Assembly: GCA_029667085.1 (NCBI GenBank)
Contig: JARUHJ010000001.1
Location: forward strand, 310,001-374,000
From: Deltaproteobacteria bacterium IMCC39524
GTDB lineage: Bacteria; Desulfobacterota; Desulfuromonadia; Desulfuromonadales; BM103
Reading direction: 5' to 3'
Length of the DNA: 64,000 nucleotides
The notes beneath the pieces are model-generated. The model saw only the letters and a program-made list of their open reading frames with translations. It searched no databases and was not told the origin of the DNA. Below, one piece after another: positions 6,468 through 15,335 of the stretch. Each line of letters starts with the position of its first letter. Within the stretch, counting starts at the first letter, position 1. Both the position numbers and the translations under genes were made by a program.

Positions 6468-8102
6468 TTAAAGCTTCAGGTCCGCTTCACCATTACACAT
6501 CTGCTCGCGTAGAGCGTTGATGTCGGTATTTTCGAGATATTCTTCAAAGCCCATAACACGATCGATAACGCCGCCCGGGGTGAATTCAACGATCCGGTTG
6601 GCAATTGTTGAGACGAACTTATGGTCATGGGATGTGAAAAGGATCACTTCGGAGAAGTTGATCAGGCTGTTGTTAAGAGCGGTAATGGATTCCAGGTCGA
6701 GGTGGTTGGTCGGCTCGTCGAACATGAGCACGTTGGCATTGCTCAGCATCATCCTGGAGAGCATGCAACGCACCTTTTCTCCACCGCTGAGAACGCTGGT
6801 CTTTTTGGTCGCTTCATCTCCGGAGAAGAGCATGCGGCCGAGAAAACCCCGTGCGAAGCTCTCTCCCTCGTGTGGAGGGTACTGGCAAAGCCATTCGATC
6901 AGGTTTAAGTCGTTTTTAAAGTAAGAACTGTTCTCTTTAGGAAAATAAGAGTTGGTAATCGTTACGCCCCAGCGGAAGCTGCCGCTGTCGGGTTTGATCT
7001 CCTCGGCAAGAATTTGCAAAAGCGTGGTTTTTGCGACGCTGTTGACGCCGACGAAAGCGATCTTGTCATTTTTGTTGACGATCAGGTCCAGGTTGTCGAT
7101 AACTTTGACGCCATCAACGCTTTTACTCAGCCCTTTGATCTCCAGGATGATGTCACCACAGGGTCGTTCGGGTTTAAAAACAACAAAGGGGTACTTACGT
7201 GAGGAGGTGGGCAGCGCTTCGATGTCAATCTTGTCGAGCAGCTTTTTCCGCGAAGTGGCCTGCTTGGCCTTGGAGGCGTTGGAGCTGAAACGGGCGATAA
7301 AGTCTTTAAGCTCACTGGCCTTGTCGCTGGCTTTTTTGTTCGCGTCTTGCTTTTGTTTAAGAACCAACTGACTCGCTTCGTACCAGAAGTCGTAGTTGCC
7401 GACATAGGTGCGAATCGTACCGAAGTCAATGTCAGAGATATGGGTACATGCCTGGTTCAGGAAGTGCCGATCGTGGGAAACGACGATGACAGTATTCTGA
7501 AAGCGGCCGAGAAACTCTTCCAGCCATTTGATCGATTTGAGGTCGAGGTTGTTGGTCGGCTCATCGAGCAACAGAACGTCGGGGTTGCCAAACAGTGCCT
7601 GGGCCAGAAGAACGCGAACCTTTTCACCGCCTTCGAGTTCTTTCATCTTCTTGTGGCGCAGTTCCTCTGGGATACCCAGGCCGTTGAGTAACACGGCGGC
7701 CTCAGATTCTACCTCGTAGCCGTTCATGTCGGAAAACTCAGCTTCCAGTTCACCTGAACGGACGCCGTCCTCCTCGGTGAACTCGCCTTTGGAGTAGATC
7801 GCTTCACGCTCGGTCATAACGGAGTAAAGTCGTTCGTGGCCCATGACCACCGTGTTAAAGACGGTCTCTTCGTCAAAGGCGAATTGATCCTGACGCAAAA
7901 CAGCCAGGCGCAAGCCTTTGCCGATGCTGACTTCACCTTTGTCGGCGTCTATATCTCCTGCAAGGATCTTGAGAAAAGTCGATTTGCCGGCGCCGTTGGC
8001 ACCGATCAGGCCGTAACAGTTGCCTGGAGTAAATTTGATATTAACGTTCTTGAAAATGGTCCGTTTGCCGTAGGCCAAACAGATATTTGAAGCACTGATC
8101 AT
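6468..8102 (-). CDS. ybiT: ABC-F family ATP-binding protein (YbiT type)
   Basis: Two ABC ATPase domains lie in one chain of 544 residues with no membrane segments, the layout of ABC-F proteins that act on ribosomes rather than in transport. NBD1 has Walker A GANGAGKS (about residues 36-43), signature LEGGE and Walker B LLLDEPTNNLDL. NBD2 has signature LSGGE and Walker B MFDEPTNHLDL, but its Walker A reads GVNSVAKTT, lacking two of the usual glycines. I recall similar degenerate NBD2 loops in YbiT-like proteins, so this is probably a subfamily trait. The ATG at 8102 (MISASNI) matches family starts and has GAGGA upstream. A minus-strand terminator precedes it, so it is its own transcription unit. 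Confidence 0.9.
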   Translation of the reverse strand: MISASNICLAYGKRTIFKNVNIKFTPGNCYGLIGANGAGKSTFLKILAGDIDADKGEVSIGKGLRLAVLRQDQFAFDEETVFNTVVMGHERLYSVMTEREAIYSKGEFTEEDGVRSGELEAEFSDMNGYEVESEAAVLLNGLGIPEELRHKKMKELEGGEKVRVLLAQALFGNPDVLLLDEPTNNLDLKSIKWLEEFLGRFQNTVIVVSHDRHFLNQACTHISDIDFGTIRTYVGNYDFWYEASQLVLKQKQDANKKASDKASELKDFIARFSSNASKAKQATSRKKLLDKIDIEALPTSSRKYPFVVFKPERPCGDIILEIKGLSKSVDGVKVIDNLDLIVNKNDKIAFVGVNSVAKTTLLQILAEEIKPDSGSFRWGVTITNSYFPKENSSYFKNDLNLIEWLCQYPPHEGESFARGFLGRMLFSGDEATKKTSVLSGGEKVRCMLSRMMLSNANVLMFDEPTNHLDLESITALNNSLINFSEVILFTSHDHKFVSTIANRIVEFTPGGVIDRVMGFEEYLENTDINALREQMCNGEADLKL

Positions 8103-8134
8103 GGGGTCTATTGTTCCTCGAAATAAGCGGAGTA

Positions 8135-8173
8135 GAAAAAATAAAAAACCACAGGGGCACAACCCCGTGGTTT
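8135..8173 (-). terminator. Minus-strand terminator between hrpB and the ABC-F gene
   Basis: On the minus strand the stem AAACCACGGGG / CCCCTGTGGTTT (8173 down to 8146) is followed by TTTATTTTTT. It would end transcripts arriving from the hrpB side before the ABC-F gene. Confidence 0.8.
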
Positions 8174-8282
8174 AGCGCTGCAAATCTATATCACTCTTCC
8201 TGTGGACAGGCAATGCTTTTCAGACTTTTCTGTTATAGAATCAGAACTTAATGATGGAGAGGGGGTCGGGGTTCGAGGTTCG

Positions 8283-8354
8283 GGGTTAAGGGTTAAGGGT
8301 TAAGGGTTAAGGGTTAAGGGCTCGCCAGTCCCCAGCCTCCAGCCTCCAGCCTCC
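8283..8354. repeat. Heptamer tandem arrays GGGTTAA x5 and AGCCTCC x3
   Basis: Five perfect GGGTTAA units (8283-8317) are followed, after ten bases, by AGTCCCC and three AGCCTCC units (8334-8354). Both have a period of seven, as in the array at 5046-5129. They fill the gap just beyond the hrpB stop codon. Confidence 0.92.
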
Positions 8355-8363
8355 AGAGATAAA

Positions 8364-10850
8364 TCACCGCCCCCTGGTTCTCTTTGTCGCCACCGCCTCC
8401 CAGGGGTTGTCCGGCCATGGGTGTTTGGGATACCGACCTTTCATCTCTTTTTTGACCTCGGGGTAAACGGTGTCCCAGAAACTTTTCAGGTCTTGTGTCA
8501 CTGCTAAAGGTCGACCCGCCGGAGAGAGCAGGTGGATGACGACCGGGATACGATCTTCTGCAAGCCTGGGGGTTGCAGCGAGCCCGAACAGCTCCTGAAG
8601 TTTGACGGCCAGAACCGGCAACTCTCCTGTCTTGTAATCAATCCTGATTTTTGATCCGCTCGGAACCGCAAGTTTCTCAGGAGCCATTCGGTCGAGCTTC
8701 TGCAATTTCTGCCAACCGATCCTGGCTTTCAAGGCTGCTGCGAGATCGATGCGTTTCAGGCTGTTTCGATGGCTCACCCCCGGAAGGAAGGGCGTGAGCC
8801 AAGCCTCAAGGGTTGCGCTTAACGTTTGATCTGACCAATCGTCCCAATATTCCCCTGGCAGCTGTTGGTGCAGAAAGGCGGCTCGTGCCTGCAGTTGTCG
8901 CGTAGCACGTGTCCAGGGGAGGATTTCGAGCCCCTGGCGCCGTATTAAATCGCAGATGGCGGGGATGGTGTCGTCCGTGGTTGCTGTTGCAGGGCGCTCT
9001 TGCAGAAGGATTGCTCCCAACCTGCGGACCTCACGTACGAGCACGCGGTTAGCCTGGTCATCCCAGCCGGCCTCGCGTTGCCATTCAAGCTGATCTCCGA
9101 ACAACTCTTCAATCGTGTTGTAATCCAGGGCACTGGCCAGGCTGATCTCTTCTTCACTATTATTTCGACTCACTAGTTCCGTTGCGACCAGCCATTCAGA
9201 GTCACGCACCACAGACGCGTTCGCCAGCGTGACGCCCTGGCCATTACTTAGCAGGAAACGGTCGCTGCCAGATTTTCGTCTGAGCGCTATCCTGTCCGGG
9301 TAGGCGCTGGCCAGAAGCCTGCCGATCTCCTCTGTGTCATAACTTCGATCGTTGCCTGCTTTGGTCAACTTCCTCCAGTAGCTTGCAGCTCTTCTAACAG
9401 CGGCCGTTCTCGGGGAACGGTCTCGTCGTAGAATTTCAAGGCGTTCAATCAGGTCACTTGCGCTGGTTGTGGTCGCTGCGTGCCGTGAATTGTGCATGAG
9501 ATCACGCTCTGAAAGAATGGCGACCAGGTCACTGGCAAGGCCGTGACAGTTCATATCAACACCCGTGACCAGCAGTCGAGCCAGGCGAGGGTGGGTCGGG
9601 TACCGTGACATCCTTTGCCCCAGGGGCGTTAATCTGAAATCGTCATCCACCGCCCCAAGGGTTGACAGCAGTTTTCGGGCTGCAGCCAGGTGCCCGGTCG
9701 GGGGTTGGTCCAGCCACTTCAGTTCTGCGACTTCGTGAGCCCCCCACTGAGCGAGCTCCATGGCCAGCGAAGCCAGGTCTGCCTGGCGAATTTCAGGAGG
9801 AGCGAAGGGCAGCAGGGTGCCGTGGGTGCCCTCTGACCAGAGCCGAAAACATCTGCCTGGTTTCAGCCGGCCGGCGCGACCGGCGCGTTGTTCTGCGCTG
9901 GCACGGGAAATACGCACTGTTTCCAGTCGGGTCATGCCTCGTGCTGCGTCGAAGCGAGGTCGACGCTCCCAGCCGCAGTCGACGATGCTTTCGATTCCTT
10001 CGATCGTCAAACTGGTCTCGGCAATATTGGTGGCCAAGACGACGCGACGCCGTTTGCCGGGAAGAATGGCTGCTTCCTGGTCAACGAAGGGGAGCCCTCC
10101 ATAGAGTGGGCGTAAATCTATTTTCGTGGATAGCTCTTTGAGTTGTTCGTGACAGCGTCTGATCTCGCCGGTTCCGGGGAGGAAAGCAAGGATATCACCG
10201 GTCGTCTCTTGCAGCGCATGACGAACGCCAAGGCAGGTGCTTTCGGCAATCCTGTGACGCTCCATATCGCTGAGATGATCGACAGCAACCGGAAAGGATC
10301 TGCCTTTGGCTGTGATGATCGGGCAATCGTCCAGCATTTGTGACAGGGGATCAGCATCGAGCGTTGCAGACATGACCAGTATGCGTAAATCTTCCCGCAA
10401 GCATTGCTGAGCTTCGCGGCAGAAGGCCAGGGCCGTGTCGGCTTGCATGCTACGTTCATGGAACTCATCGAAGATCACCAGCCCGACACCTTTCAGCTCG
10501 GGATCGCTCTGCAGACGTCGAATCAAGAGTCCTTCGGTGATCACTTCCAGGCGGGTTTGAGCGCTGACTTTGCGTTCGTAACGAATCGCGTAGCCAACCT
10601 TGTCACCGACCGGTTCATTGCGTAGGGACGCCATGTAACGAGCTGCATTGGTTGCGGCCAGCCGGCGTGGTTCGAGCATTAAGATTGATTGACCCTTCAG
10701 CCAGGCCTTATCGAGTAACGCCGTCGGCACACGGGTGGTTTTCCCTGACCCTGGGGGGGCTTGAAGGACGGCTGTTCCTCTTGTGCTCAAGGCGTCGCTG
10801 AGTTCGTCCAGTATGGTTTCGACGGGGAGTTGTGTGGAAGGTTTGTGCAT
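8364..10850 (-). CDS. hrpB: ATP-dependent RNA helicase HrpB
   Basis: This is a DEAH-box helicase of 828 residues, close to the usual HrpB length. The N-terminal RecA domain has Walker A QAPPGSGKTT near residue 31 and motif II DEFH (HrpB often has F here), with SATLD as motif III; the second domain has TNIAETSLTI and SAEQRAGRAGRLKPGRCFRL as motif VI. The C-terminal half carries the HrpB-specific region ending near WPDNPWEAV. HrpB is a nonessential cytoplasmic helicase with unclear substrates. The ATG at 10850 (MHKPSTQLP) places motif I at the expected distance; a longer frame upstream is not family-like. It is a single gene with heptamer repeats just beyond its stop. Confidence 0.93.
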   Translation of the reverse strand: MHKPSTQLPVETILDELSDALSTRGTAVLQAPPGSGKTTRVPTALLDKAWLKGQSILMLEPRRLAATNAARYMASLRNEPVGDKVGYAIRYERKVSAQTRLEVITEGLLIRRLQSDPELKGVGLVIFDEFHERSMQADTALAFCREAQQCLREDLRILVMSATLDADPLSQMLDDCPIITAKGRSFPVAVDHLSDMERHRIAESTCLGVRHALQETTGDILAFLPGTGEIRRCHEQLKELSTKIDLRPLYGGLPFVDQEAAILPGKRRRVVLATNIAETSLTIEGIESIVDCGWERRPRFDAARGMTRLETVRISRASAEQRAGRAGRLKPGRCFRLWSEGTHGTLLPFAPPEIRQADLASLAMELAQWGAHEVAELKWLDQPPTGHLAAARKLLSTLGAVDDDFRLTPLGQRMSRYPTHPRLARLLVTGVDMNCHGLASDLVAILSERDLMHNSRHAATTTSASDLIERLEILRRDRSPRTAAVRRAASYWRKLTKAGNDRSYDTEEIGRLLASAYPDRIALRRKSGSDRFLLSNGQGVTLANASVVRDSEWLVATELVSRNNSEEEISLASALDYNTIEELFGDQLEWQREAGWDDQANRVLVREVRRLGAILLQERPATATTDDTIPAICDLIRRQGLEILPWTRATRQLQARAAFLHQQLPGEYWDDWSDQTLSATLEAWLTPFLPGVSHRNSLKRIDLAAALKARIGWQKLQKLDRMAPEKLAVPSGSKIRIDYKTGELPVLAVKLQELFGLAATPRLAEDRIPVVIHLLSPAGRPLAVTQDLKSFWDTVYPEVKKEMKGRYPKHPWPDNPWEAVATKRTRGR

Positions 10851-11192
10851 GAGAGCTATTTTGCCACAAAACCGGATTATTGTGTCTCTTAAGTTAAACT
10901 TTGTAGCGTTGTAAATATACTGATTATGGTGGAGAAACAGGAATATCAGCCAGCCAAAAGAAAAATCTGTCCTACGCCCGTTCGCTATACTCACTTGAGA
11001 CGTAGATACTGCAGAGTCAGGGTTTTCATCTCCCCATGACTTTCTCTGCGGTCTCTGCGCCTCTGCGTGAATCCAGTTATGTGCCCTTCCTGTTTCATGA
11101 TTTTCCCTGCCAGAGCTTTTATATGCCAGACTATCCGCTATAGTTTAATCGGCCAATATAGATGATTAAACTTATCAACGAAGGGAAACTCT
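10851..11192. other. Intergenic region between hrpB and the OYE gene
   Basis: No gene is seen. Bases 11036-11076 read TTTCTCTGCGGTCTCTGCGCC followed by TCTGCGTGAATCC, a low-complexity CTCTGCG spacer repeat related to the right half of the 142-bp repeat. The 3' end holds an operator-like inverted repeat at 11142-11172. Confidence 0.6.
11142..11172 (+). promoter_or_regulatory. Operator-like inverted repeat upstream of the OYE gene
   Basis: AGTTTAATC (11142-11150) and GATTAAACT (11164-11172) are perfect nine-base inverted arms separated by 13 bases, overlapping a possible -10 box (TATAGT, 11139-11144) and ending 20 bases before the start codon. The position fits a repressor site. Confidence 0.45.
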
Positions 11193-12263
11193 ATGTCTAG
11201 CGATCTTCTTTTTTCTCCATTTCAGTTGAAAAGCTTTACCCTGCGCAACCGCCTCGGTGTCGCACCCATGACCCGCATGTCTTCGCCGGGAGACAGCATC
11301 CCACGCCAGGATGTCTTTGATTTTCTGGTTCGTCGGGCGGAAAAGGGCGCATCGATTGTTTATACAGAGGCAATCGTCACCGATTACGAGAGCAGTCAGG
11401 GGTACCCCCGACAATCAAGGATGGTTACCCAGAAACAGATTGATGCCTGGAGTTCTGTTGTCGAGGACATACGTGACCATGGCGGCATCTCTATTATGCA
11501 GATGTTCCACTGTGGCCGCATGGCTTGGCCTGAGGTCAATCCTGCCGAACGCTCGATTGCTCCGAGCCGTATTGCTCCCAAACAGCTTAATCCGATGACC
11601 GGGAAAGCCTACCCCTTGCCTGAAGAGATGAGTCAGTTTGATATCGATCATGTCATTAACGGTTTTGTTGAAACGGCCAAAGGGGCCGTATTGGCAGGTT
11701 TTGATGGTGTCGAGATTCATGGTGCGCATGGTTACCTGATCAACCAGTTTCTCTCGAGCTATTCAAATCAACGTGATGACAGCTATGGGGGTTCTGTGGA
11801 GAACCGCTTTCGTTTAGCCCGTGAAGTGATTGACGCTGTCGCTCTGGTCATGCCGGAAGATCGCCTTTTGACTTTCCGTGTTTCCAACTGGGGGATCGCT
11901 GATATGGAGGTTTCTCTTTTCGACAGCGCTGAGGACTGGCAGGAGATGATCGGTTTGTTGGTCAGAACTCCCATCGACGCCATCTCTTTGTCCACTTACA
12001 ACTTCAAAGACAAGGCCTTTGGGACGGATCAGACCATGTCGCAATTGACCCGGGAAGTGACTCCCTTGCCACTCATGATTTGCGGGCAGATTTACGATCG
12101 AAAAAGCGCTGAGGAGGCCCTTGAATTTGCTGATATCGCTTTGAGCAGCAAATCAATTCTGCTTAACCCCGACTGGGTCTCTGACGTGCGTGATGGCAAA
12201 GAACTTCCTCTTCATAAATCGGAAGAAGCTGGTGTCGCTTATACTGACGAGCCCTTGCCCTGA
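11193..12263 (+). CDS. NADH:flavin oxidoreductase, Old Yellow Enzyme family
   Basis: A TIM-barrel FMN enzyme of 356 residues. Recognisable OYE segments include APMTRMSSP near residue 24, the FDGVEIHGAHGYLINQFLSS block near residue 170 (with the H-x-x-H pair that binds substrate carbonyls) and DSYGGSVENRFR directly after it. OYE enzymes reduce activated C=C bonds with NAD(P)H; the natural substrate is usually unknown. The short C terminus lacks the iron-sulfur and extra domains of 2,4-dienoyl-CoA reductases, so this is the classical single-domain type. An inverted repeat sits 20 bases upstream of the start, suggesting control by a dedicated repressor. It is monocistronic. Confidence 0.9.
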   Translation: MSSDLLFSPFQLKSFTLRNRLGVAPMTRMSSPGDSIPRQDVFDFLVRRAEKGASIVYTEAIVTDYESSQGYPRQSRMVTQKQIDAWSSVVEDIRDHGGISIMQMFHCGRMAWPEVNPAERSIAPSRIAPKQLNPMTGKAYPLPEEMSQFDIDHVINGFVETAKGAVLAGFDGVEIHGAHGYLINQFLSSYSNQRDDSYGGSVENRFRLAREVIDAVALVMPEDRLLTFRVSNWGIADMEVSLFDSAEDWQEMIGLLVRTPIDAISLSTYNFKDKAFGTDQTMSQLTREVTPLPLMICGQIYDRKSAEEALEFADIALSSKSILLNPDWVSDVRDGKELPLHKSEEAGVAYTDEPLP

Positions 12264-12375
12264 CATTTTTTTATCTCGAGGTGGCTTTACGAAGAGGGCA
12301 AAGAAAACTGCGATTCTGTATTGATCGTTTTCTTCTGATTCTGTTGCTCTTATAAACAGTCTCCGTTAATATCCA

Positions 12376-12834
12376 GTGATGAACAAAGTGAAACCAGAAA
12401 ACTGGACGCCGGCCATTTTAAGTTCTCTCGTCTCTGATGTGGTTGCTGCTGTTGAAAATGGTGAGATAGATTCGGCATTCGATAACATCGAAATGACGGG
12501 CGGCTGTTTGTCGCGAAGCAAAAACACCAAAAATTTCACCAAGAATTACCTTATGGCTTGTATCCAGGCGGGTGTCCAGGGTGTTTCTGAAGCAGGCAAA
12601 GATACCGCCCTTGGCGTGGTGAATGCTTTCAGGCTAATGAATTCAGAGGCGCCTTTGGATGAGCTCCCGGAAAATTACAAAGTCGTTGCCATTAAACTCC
12701 CCCACACAAATGGCAATCCTGACGTTGAGATCTATATCAAGGAAGGCGACAGGGTCCTTTATGGTGAGAAGGTCTTGCCGCGCGGCATCCTGACTGAAAA
12801 TTTTTTGAATATAACGGGTGCCAGCCTTTTGTAA
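12376..12834 (+). CDS. Conserved-looking hypothetical protein, about 152 aa
   Basis: I do not recognise a family. The protein is soluble, with no signal peptide or membrane segment. The N-terminal half looks helical and contains a GGCLSRSKNTKNF segment. The C-terminal third (KVVAIKLPHTNGNPDVEIYI, then a KEGDRVLYGEK segment) looks like a small beta-rich domain. The start may be GTG 12376 or the directly following ATG 12379. It lies upstream of a DnaQ-like exonuclease in the same direction with a 76-base gap, so the two may be cotranscribed. Codon use matches its neighbours, so it is likely a real gene. Confidence 0.6.
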   Translation: MMNKVKPENWTPAILSSLVSDVVAAVENGEIDSAFDNIEMTGGCLSRSKNTKNFTKNYLMACIQAGVQGVSEAGKDTALGVVNAFRLMNSEAPLDELPENYKVVAIKLPHTNGNPDVEIYIKEGDRVLYGEKVLPRGILTENFLNITGASLL

Positions 12835-12910
12835 GAGCTCGTCGTTTGCCACTTTAACTGATTGCAGGCTGTTGTCCTGTTAACTTCCATTCCCAGAGGT
12901 TTCTGCAAAG

Positions 12911-13582
12911 ATGTCCGAACAGAAGTTGATCTTTATCGATGTTGAGACGACCGGTGTGAATCCGGAACGTAATGGCCTGACCCAGATCTCCGGTTGCGTG
13001 CAAATCGGTGACGAAGTCAAAGAGTCTTTCGATTATTTTGTGCGCCCGTATCCTCAGGATGCAATCGAAATGGCGGCCCTGGAAGTGACCGGCATGGACC
13101 GAAGACAGTTCCTGCCACCCGATCATCCTGATCACCTTGCGGTCCCCGGCCAGCTGTTTGAGGACCCCAAAGATATTTATGTGCGTCTTTCGACGATGTT
13201 TTCAAAATACGCCAGTCAGTATGACAAGTCTGACAAGTTTCAGTTTGTCGGTTACAACGCCCATAGCTTTGATATGCCTTTTATGAGGCGTTTCTGGGAG
13301 AAGAATGGTGACCGTTTCTTTGGTAGCTGGTTCTGGTATCCCTGTCTTGACGTTATGCTGGTTTGGGCGCAGATTCTACAGGAGACGCGTGCCGATCTGA
13401 GCAACTTCAAGTTGGCGACGGTTGCAAAGCATTGCGGTATTGATGTTGATGACAGCCGTTTGCACGATTCTCAGTACGATATTGAGCTGACCCGTGAGCT
13501 CTGGTTGGCTGCGCGACAGATCGTTGATCGGGGGAATAAGGATCAGCCTGCATGGAAGCAGGGTGAGCTTTTTGATTTTTGA
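12911..13582 (+). CDS. DnaQ-like 3'-5' exonuclease, 223 aa
   Basis: The DEDDh exonuclease motifs are all visible: Exo I FIDVETTG (D10, E12), Exo II GYNAHSFDMPFMRRF in the middle, and Exo III with HDSQYDIELT near the C terminus supplying the catalytic His and Asp. This fold degrades DNA or RNA from 3' ends using two metal ions. It is a stand-alone nuclease domain, without polymerase or helicase fusion, and is cytoplasmic. The long insert between Exo I and Exo II (PDHPDHLAVPGQLFEDPKD) is unusual for RNase T or epsilon subunits. A second DnaQ-like gene lies 1.1 kb downstream. The substrate is not predictable. Confidence 0.87.
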   Translation: MSEQKLIFIDVETTGVNPERNGLTQISGCVQIGDEVKESFDYFVRPYPQDAIEMAALEVTGMDRRQFLPPDHPDHLAVPGQLFEDPKDIYVRLSTMFSKYASQYDKSDKFQFVGYNAHSFDMPFMRRFWEKNGDRFFGSWFWYPCLDVMLVWAQILQETRADLSNFKLATVAKHCGIDVDDSRLHDSQYDIELTRELWLAARQIVDRGNKDQPAWKQGELFDF

Positions 13583-14068
13583 TAGCCTACGCTTCCCCCC
13601 TTAGCCCGAGGCCCTTGTGGACCTCTCCAGCAGTGCTTGCTTCACGTTCGGTATAGTTTATCTTCTTGCTGCTAAAAAGAAGAGTCGAGAGGCCCCCTGA
13701 ACCGGGCCGGATTCCATTCTCTTCCGTAATTAAAAGCCACTGAAACCAGGCAAAAGAATATGCTCTCCGCTAGGAGAAGGCTTTTTTGCATACTTTTGCT
13801 GCCGGGCAAAAGTATGGCGTCTGGCGGTACGCGAACCGCCGGTTCTGGTTTAGTTTTGTGAGCCACCAATATCGAACCATGCTTCTGTTCTAAAACCACC
13901 CCTAATGTTTTACTTCGCGAAACCAGCTAACCCCATACAGTAAAGAGGTTTTATCAAATTACGTTTTTTCTTGAAATCTGCACCACCCCGGTTGCCCCAT
14001 CGGCTTGACCAGCTTAGAATTAATACAAACACAACGCTTCTTCCTCTTGATTGTTACAGGAGGCTGAC
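13583..14068. other. 485-bp intergenic region with hairpins
   Basis: No convincing gene. Two hairpins stand out: CATACTTTTGC (13789-13799) / GCAAAAGTATG (13806-13816), perfect over 11 bases, and GGCGGT (13823-13828) / ACCGCC (13835-13840). Neither is followed by a T run. A small open frame on the minus strand lacks a ribosome site and its composition follows the hairpins, so I leave it out. Confidence 0.5.
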
Positions 14069-14524
14069 ATGATCAATGTTAAAGCAATTTCCCAGCACGC
14101 GCAGATTCATCTGTGCCTGCTCTTTACAAGCATTCTCTTGATTGTGATGCCGGTTTTAAATAAAACTCCGAGTCAGCATGTTGCTGAGAAGTCAGTGTTG
14201 GCTGCTGCAGAGTTTCTCTTTCTGGTTGATACGGAAGAGTACGCAGAAAGCTGGGAGGTCTCATCAGCAGTTTTACAGAAAATGCTGACTCAGCAGGCGT
14301 GGAGTGAGAAAATCTCAGAGTTGCGTACTTTTCTCGGCCCTATTATTGAAAGGGTGCAGCAGAACATCGCTTATACTGACGATGCCAGTGATGTGCCTTC
14401 GGGTGAGTACGTGGTGATGACTTTTGTCTCAAAGTTTGAGCTGAGAGAACGGGTCACTGAAACCATTACACTTCTACTCGGCGATGATAATCGCTGGCAG
14501 GTGGTTGGCTATTTTCTCCGCTAG
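14069..14524 (+). CDS. DUF4019 domain-containing exported protein
   Basis: After an N-terminal signal-anchor (about residues 14-31, LCLLFTSILLIVMPVL) the protein matches DUF4019. The family pattern is A-x-x-x-L-x-L-x-D near the start (AAEFLFLVDTEEYAESWEVS), a W-x-x-x-x-x-x-L-R segment, GEYVVMTFVSKF and a terminal WQVVGYFLR. DUF4019 proteins are small periplasmic proteins of unknown function with a cystatin/NTF2-like look. The ATG at 14069 has GGAGG five bases upstream. It is a single gene ahead of an exonuclease gene. Confidence 0.8.
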   Translation: MINVKAISQHAQIHLCLLFTSILLIVMPVLNKTPSQHVAEKSVLAAAEFLFLVDTEEYAESWEVSSAVLQKMLTQQAWSEKISELRTFLGPIIERVQQNIAYTDDASDVPSGEYVVMTFVSKFELRERVTETITLLLGDDNRWQVVGYFLR

Positions 14525-14681
14525 TTTATGGCCTCCTTGTGCCAACTGGTGGTCGTACAGCGACATTAAAGGTTTTCCCCCCTGTTTTTCAAGCGGGTCA
14601 GGGACTTGTTTGTCAGCCTCGATGTCGCATTGTTCGTCATAAATTCTTGCCAAATAAACCACAGCCCTCTATAACTCTTTT

Positions 14682-15308
14682 ATGCAATCAACCCACCAGG
14701 AAACTATCGTTGTTCTTGACTTTGAAACCACTGGAATCTCTCCCGATTACGGTGACCGAGCGATAGAAATCGGTGCCGTAAAGATCAGGGGAGGGCAGAT
14801 TCTGGAACGCTTTCAAAGCTTGATGAATCCCGGCGTTCGCGTGAGTCAATTTATTGAAAATTACACCGGGATTACCAACCAGATGGTGCAGGCTGCGCCC
14901 GATGCTGCCGAGGTTATGCGGGCGTTTGCCGATTTTATCGGCGATAAGCCGCTGGTTGCTCACAACGCTTCTTTTGACAGGCGATTCCTGAACACGGAGT
15001 TTGCCCTTATCGGGCAAGGTTCCAGGGATAACTTTGGTTGTTCCATGCTGATTTCTCGCAGGGTTTATCCCGATGCACCTAACCACAAGTTGGAAACCCT
15101 GGTGCGCTACAAGGATCTGCAGACTGATGGCACCTTTCACAGGGCATTGGCTGATGCTGAGATGACTGCATATCTCTGGATGAGTATGTCTGAGGACTTG
15201 CGTTCCTTGTATGGATTTGATCAGGTGCCCTTTGTTTTGATGCGCGATTTGGCAAAGGTTCCCAAGGCACAGGTGGGCGCTTATCTTCTGAGGCTTTTGA
15301 ACGCCTAA
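14682..15308 (+). CDS. DnaQ/PolC-type 3'-5' exonuclease, 208 aa
   Basis: The DEDDh motifs are complete: Exo I VLDFETTGISP (D13, E15), Exo II PLVAHNASFDRRFL, and Exo III with FHRALADAEMTAYLW giving the catalytic H and D. The sequence around YTGITNQMVQAAPDAAEV is typical of the proofreading exonuclease domain of PolC and of stand-alone epsilon-like proteins. It has no domain beyond the nuclease except a short C-terminal helix. It is followed 28 bases later by the DUF1460 gene in the same direction. Role: DNA 3'-end trimming or proofreading accessory; the exact partner is not visible here. Confidence 0.88.
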   Translation: MQSTHQETIVVLDFETTGISPDYGDRAIEIGAVKIRGGQILERFQSLMNPGVRVSQFIENYTGITNQMVQAAPDAAEVMRAFADFIGDKPLVAHNASFDRRFLNTEFALIGQGSRDNFGCSMLISRRVYPDAPNHKLETLVRYKDLQTDGTFHRALADAEMTAYLWMSMSEDLRSLYGFDQVPFVLMRDLAKVPKAQVGAYLLRLLNA

Positions 15309-15335
15309 GTTGTTTTTTTAATTTCTGGAGTTGAG

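Noticed and set aside
13672-13899. 75-codon minus-strand open frame in the 485-bp gap
   Set aside because: No ribosome site, its sequence follows intergenic hairpins, and it matches no family.
12911-15308. Two DnaQ-like exonucleases 1.1 kb apart as a defence or repair island
   Set aside because: They are only distantly similar, are separated by an unrelated DUF4019 gene, and no helicase, methylase or defence gene accompanies them.
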